From the NCBI GenBank assembly GCA_947626425.1, contig CANQRX010000066.1, forward strand, positions 1-7,681: a stretch of 7,681 bases of DNA, in the 5' to 3' direction. The position numbers and the translations under genes are program-made. The notes under the pieces were generated by a model that did no database searches, was not told the DNA's origin, and worked only from the letters and a program-made list of their open reading frames with translations. Shown piece after piece: positions 4,598 to 7,681 of the stretch; the first letter of the stretch is position 1, and each line of letters opens with the position of its first letter. This stretch comes from an uncultured Bacilli bacterium (GTDB lineage Bacteria; Bacillota_I; Bacilli_A; RF39; UBA660).

Positions 4598-6874
4598 ATG
4601 GCAAAAAAGAAAAAATCAAGTCAAGCCGAAAAAGCTAATAATTTTGGCTACAGTGTGGAATTAACAGGTTTAGTTTTAATTTTAATAGGTTTAATAGGGT
4701 TTGGTTTTGGACCAGTTGGTTCATTACTAAAAAAGTTTGCCATGTTTTTATTAGGAGAATGGTGGCCCATTGTTTTACTATTAGTTTTAAGCTTAGGCTG
4801 TTTAATGTTATTTAAAAGAAAATTACCAAATTTTTTTAATTCGAAATATATTGGTTTGTATTTAATAATTATTGTAATTTTGGTTTTAAGTCACTTAAAT
4901 TTTATTAAAATGGTTGAACATCCAACGGATATTTTTTCTAAAACGATTCAAAATTATATGGACCGAATTGCGTCAATTGGAATGAACAATGCGGTATCAA
5001 GTTCGGGTCAAACATCAATTACTATTGGTGGGGGAATTGCAGGAGCAATTTTTAGTTTTGGGACAAGTGTTTTGTTTGGCTTAAATGGAACCTATATTGT
5101 TTTAGTCTTTTTAGCGATTTTTGGAATTGTGTTATTCTTTAATATTAACATTTCTGATATTTTTAATAATATTATAATGACTTTTAAAAATGCTAAGGAA
5201 CGGGCAGCTGAACAAGAAATGATTGAGCGAACCCAAGCTTTAGACCGCCATTTATTTGAACAGGAAATAGAGGTTGAAAAAGTTAAAAAGCCAGAAGTAA
5301 TTGAAGAAGAAGTGCCAAAGAGAAAACATGAGGAAATCGCAAGAGAAAGCGAGGAAGTTCAAGAGGAAGTAATAGAACCGCGGATAATTATGCCGGATTT
5401 ACCTAATGCTAATCCGAATGCTCCAACTATTAATCCTAATTATCAATTACCGGCAATGAATTTACTAGATGATCCTGTTCGTTCGAAAAAAATTAATTCT
5501 AATCAATTTTTAATTGATAATAAACAAAATCTTGAACGAGTTTTAAACGATTTTCATATTTCGGGAAAAGTGGTTGATATTCATATGGGACCTTCCGTTA
5601 CGCAGTTTGAAGTAACTGTTCCAAGTGGAACAAGGGTTAGTAGGATAAGTTCAATTAATAAAGAAATTGCTCTAGCCCTAGCAGCTAAAGATGTTCGAAT
5701 TGAAGCTCCAATTCCGGGAAAAAGTACGATTGGTATTGAAATACCTAATCAAAGTATCGCTCCTGTTAAAATTAAAGAAATTTTAGCTAGTAAACAAATT
5801 TTAGATAAAAAAGGTGGCATATGGGTAGCTTTAGGTAAAGATATCATGGGTATTCCTCAATGTGCTGATTTAAGTAGAATGCCCCATCTTTTAGTCGCGG
5901 GTTCTACTGGTTCTGGTAAATCAGTTTGTATCAATAGTATTATTAGTTCAATTTTAATGCGTTACCGGCCTGATGAAGTTAAAATGATTTTAGTTGACCC
6001 CAAACAAGTCGAATTATCTAATTATAATGGGGTTCCACATTTATTATGCCCAGTTGTCAATGATCCTAAAAAAGCATCCCTTGCTTTACAAAAAATTGTA
6101 GTGGAGATGGACCGTCGTTATAAAGTTTTTGCTGATAAAGGAGTCAAAAAAATTGATGACTATAACGAATTAATTGATAAAGAAAATGATGAAAATGGAA
6201 CTTGTCAAGCGCATATGCATTACATTGTGGCTATTATTGATGAACTTGCCGATTTAATGCTCGTAGCAAGTAAAGAAGTCGAAGAAAGTATCATGCGAAT
6301 AACGCAGTTAGCAAGAGCTGCTGGTATTCATTTAATTGTTGCGACTCAAAGACCATCAACTGATGTAATTACCGGTGTTGTTAAATCTAATATTCCATCC
6401 CGAATTAGTTTTGCTGTTGCTTCTAATATCGATTCACGAACAATATTGGATTCGCCAGGTGCTGAAAAACTATTAGGTAAAGGAGATATGCTTTACTTAC
6501 CAATGGGAGAAAATCATCCAATTCGGATTCAAGGTTGTTTCATTTCTGATGATGAAATTAGAAGAGTTATTGATGCTGTTTGTAAAGAACAAGTTGCTCA
6601 ATATGATGAGGCATTAGTTAAATTAAATGAAGCCTCGGTAAGTGAATTACAAGGAGAAAGTGATGATTATGATGAACCAATGTATGATGAAATTGTTGAG
6701 TTTGCATATCAAACTGGCAAAATAAGTGCTTCCTTAATTCAAAGAAGGTTTCGCTTTGGTTATAATCGTGCCGCAAGGGTAATTGATTTATTAGAAAAAA
6801 GAGGAATTGTGGGACCAGCAAATGGTTCTAAACCTCGGGATGTTATAATGCCCAATAGCGATGAAGAAGAATAA
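4598..6874 (+). CDS. ftsK: FtsK/SpoIIIE-family DNA translocase
   Basis: The product has 758 residues, the normal length for a Bacillota SpoIIIE/SftA/FtsK-type pump, which moves chromosomal DNA through the closing septum at the expense of ATP. A Lys-rich start is followed by about five hydrophobic segments (21-40, 56-72, 85-100, 142-161, 165-182), so it is the membrane-anchored type. A charged, Glu/Pro-rich linker follows (about 200-290). The alpha domain is at about 308-384. The RecA-like motor has Walker A GSTGSGKS at 435-442, DPKQVELSNY, Walker B with Asp-Glu at 548-549 (AIIDELADLM), ATQRPSTDVITG and DSRTILDSPGAEKLLGKGDM. The C-terminal winged-helix gamma domain (about 692-755, ending LLEKRGIVGPANGSKPRDVI) reads polar DNA sequences. 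ATG 4598 is chosen because a promoter lies just upstream and MAKKKK directly precedes the first helix. The gene is intact with its own promoter and terminator. Next to sporulation-type genes it may act as SpoIIIE, but the sequence alone does not separate that from a vegetative FtsK. Confidence 0.95.
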   Translation: MAKKKKSSQAEKANNFGYSVELTGLVLILIGLIGFGFGPVGSLLKKFAMFLLGEWWPIVLLLVLSLGCLMLFKRKLPNFFNSKYIGLYLIIIVILVLSHLNFIKMVEHPTDIFSKTIQNYMDRIASIGMNNAVSSSGQTSITIGGGIAGAIFSFGTSVLFGLNGTYIVLVFLAIFGIVLFFNINISDIFNNIIMTFKNAKERAAEQEMIERTQALDRHLFEQEIEVEKVKKPEVIEEEVPKRKHEEIARESEEVQEEVIEPRIIMPDLPNANPNAPTINPNYQLPAMNLLDDPVRSKKINSNQFLIDNKQNLERVLNDFHISGKVVDIHMGPSVTQFEVTVPSGTRVSRISSINKEIALALAAKDVRIEAPIPGKSTIGIEIPNQSIAPVKIKEILASKQILDKKGGIWVALGKDIMGIPQCADLSRMPHLLVAGSTGSGKSVCINSIISSILMRYRPDEVKMILVDPKQVELSNYNGVPHLLCPVVNDPKKASLALQKIVVEMDRRYKVFADKGVKKIDDYNELIDKENDENGTCQAHMHYIVAIIDELADLMLVASKEVEESIMRITQLARAAGIHLIVATQRPSTDVITGVVKSNIPSRISFAVASNIDSRTILDSPGAEKLLGKGDMLYLPMGENHPIRIQGCFISDDEIRRVIDAVCKEQVAQYDEALVKLNEASVSELQGESDDYDEPMYDEIVEFAYQTGKISASLIQRRFRFGYNRAARVIDLLEKRGIVGPANGSKPRDVIMPNSDEEE

Positions 6875-6875
6875 G

Positions 6876-6905
6876 CTAGAAAAAGAAACTTTCTGGTTTT
6901 TTCTT
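6876..6905 (+). terminator. Intrinsic terminator after the ftsK/spoIIIE gene
   Basis: CTAGAAA (6876-6882) pairs with TTTCTGG (6890-6896) through six Watson-Crick pairs and one G-U. The loop is 7 bases and TTTTTTCTT follows at once. The stem is short and AT-rich, but its position two bases after the stop and its U-run fit a terminator. Confidence 0.6.
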
Positions 6906-6932
6906 GCAATTTAACTAATCTAAGCGTATTAT
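6904..6932 (+). promoter_or_regulatory. Sigma-A type promoter of the 206-residue protein gene
   Basis: TTGCAA (6904-6909), a 17-bp spacer and TATTAT (6927-6932). The -35 is the same hexamer as in the ftsK promoter, but without the surrounding palindrome. Initiation near 6939 gives a leader of about 19 bases with an A/G-rich, poor SD (AGAAGAGA) before ATG 6958. The promoter starts directly at the end of the upstream terminator. Confidence 0.6.
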
Positions 6933-6957
6933 ACAACCAAAGAAAGAAGAGAGAAAA

Positions 6958-7578
6958 ATGAACAAAAATTATTCAATCAAAAAAAGAATGTTTAATAAAG
7001 TTGTCTTAGTTGATAAACTTGGAAAAGAAAAAGTAGTTATTGGTAACCAAAAAGACTTTTTAAAATATGAAGTTTTAAATGATGATAATGTTTATATTAT
7101 AACTAAAGAATTAGATTTAACTGGCCAAAAACAAACAGTTATTAGTTTTTATGATTTTTCGAATCTAACTCCTTATGTAAATAAATATTATGTGGTTGAC
7201 AAAATAGAGCAAATGGGGGATTTATTTGTCCTTTATTTTCAAGATCAAGTTGTTATCTATAATTGGTTAACAAAACAAGAAATAAGTGGATATTATCAAA
7301 ATGTTCGTTTAGTCGGTGATTATTTAGTGGCAGACGAAATTTTGAGCTTAAAAGATAGCTATTTAAGCGACAAAATAACTAATATTTATAAACTTAACAA
7401 TTTACAATTCATTGGCTTATACAGCGAGTTACAAGGTGAGTTTATAATGAAGGATCAAGAAACTGACGAAAGACAATTTAAAGAAGAAGTTTGTCTAAAA
7501 GAAATGGAAAAGTTATCTATCCAAGCCGATTTAAAAAAGGAGGAAGCTTTCCAAAGAGTTTTAAGGGCGAAGTTTTAA
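6958..7578 (+). CDS. Unrecognised soluble protein, beta-rich with C-terminal charged helix
   Basis: The product has 206 residues. I recognise no family. There is no signal peptide and no membrane helix. Residues 1-165 alternate short hydrophobic strands with turns (KVVLVDKLG, KVVIGN, VYIITKELDL, TVISFYDFS, LFVLYFQDQVVIYNW), a pattern like repeated beta-hairpins of a propeller or WD-like fold. No repeat is clean enough to name. Residues about 170-206 are a highly charged helix (EVCLKEMEKLSIQADLKKEE) ending in RAKF, which could be a coiled-coil or interaction tail. The gene is monocistronic: its own promoter lies behind the ftsK terminator and a terminator follows within 100 bases. ATG 6958 is the first start in frame after the promoter; its SD is weak. 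Likely cytoplasmic; role unknown. Confidence 0.7.
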   Translation: MNKNYSIKKRMFNKVVLVDKLGKEKVVIGNQKDFLKYEVLNDDNVYIITKELDLTGQKQTVISFYDFSNLTPYVNKYYVVDKIEQMGDLFVLYFQDQVVIYNWLTKQEISGYYQNVRLVGDYLVADEILSLKDSYLSDKITNIYKLNNLQFIGLYSELQGEFIMKDQETDERQFKEEVCLKEMEKLSIQADLKKEEAFQRVLRAKF

Positions 7579-7628
7579 AAATAAAAATCCGAAATATCAG
7601 GTGTCCAAAAATTTTCCTTGATAAAAAT

Positions 7629-7675
7629 AAAACTTCTAATCCTCAAAATAAATAAGGGAAACTAGAAGTTTTTTT
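7629..7675 (+). terminator. Intrinsic terminator after the 206-residue protein gene, possibly bidirectional
   Basis: AAAACTTCTA (7629-7638) pairs perfectly with TAGAAGTTTT (7663-7672). The 24-base loop contains a further CCT/AGG pairing, and a run of seven T spans 7669-7675. The other strand also ends in a T-rich stretch (complement of 7621-7632), so it could stop transcription from both sides. Confidence 0.75.
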
Positions 7676-7681
7676 ATGCCG

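Noticed and set aside
6618..6821. 67-residue open frame on the minus strand
   Set aside because: Antisense to the conserved C-terminal region of the translocase, including the gamma domain.

Overview
The window comes from a low-GC Bacillota genome, most likely an uncultured gut member of the class Bacilli. Base composition is strongly AT-rich, start regions carry AGGAGG-type Shine-Dalgarno (SD) sequences, and promoters are of sigma-A type. TGG encodes Trp and TGA is used as a stop, so the mollicute code is not in use. A linked SpoVID-like/YsxE-like pair points to a spore former or a lineage descended from one. The taxonomic call is inference.

Region 1 (1-1606) is accessory DNA. It holds the 3' part of a large surface-type protein: an Ig-like repeat end, then a frameshift, then a C-terminal domain resembling the DUF6273-like proteins of gut Firmicutes. 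Near its C-terminus (about 917-1063) composition jumps to about 54% GC and codons become mostly NNC. This is the signature expected of the variable region (VR) of a diversity-generating retroelement (DGR). No reverse transcriptase or template repeat (TR) is in the window. A tyrosine-recombinase remnant with lost catalytic residues follows.

Region 2 (1717-4328) is a compact co-directional operon behind a near-consensus promoter (TTGACA-N17-TATTAT). It encodes an unrecognised membrane-anchored protein, a DUF1292-type small protein, a SpoVID-like protein with a C-terminal LysM domain, and a YsxE/CotS-type kinase-fold protein. The last two are neighbours in Bacillus subtilis (spoVID-ysxE), where they belong to spore coat biology. 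An internal SD plus in-frame ATG could also release the LysM domain alone.

Region 3 (4293-4597) is a divergent intergenic region. A 59-residue, two-helix membrane protein lies on the minus strand, tail-to-tail with the ysxE-like gene. On the plus strand is the promoter of the next gene, with a perfect 16-bp palindrome over its -35 element.

Region 4 (4598-7681) holds a full-length FtsK/SpoIIIE DNA translocase ending in an intrinsic terminator. A separately promoted, unrecognised 206-residue protein follows and is closed by a second terminator at the window end.
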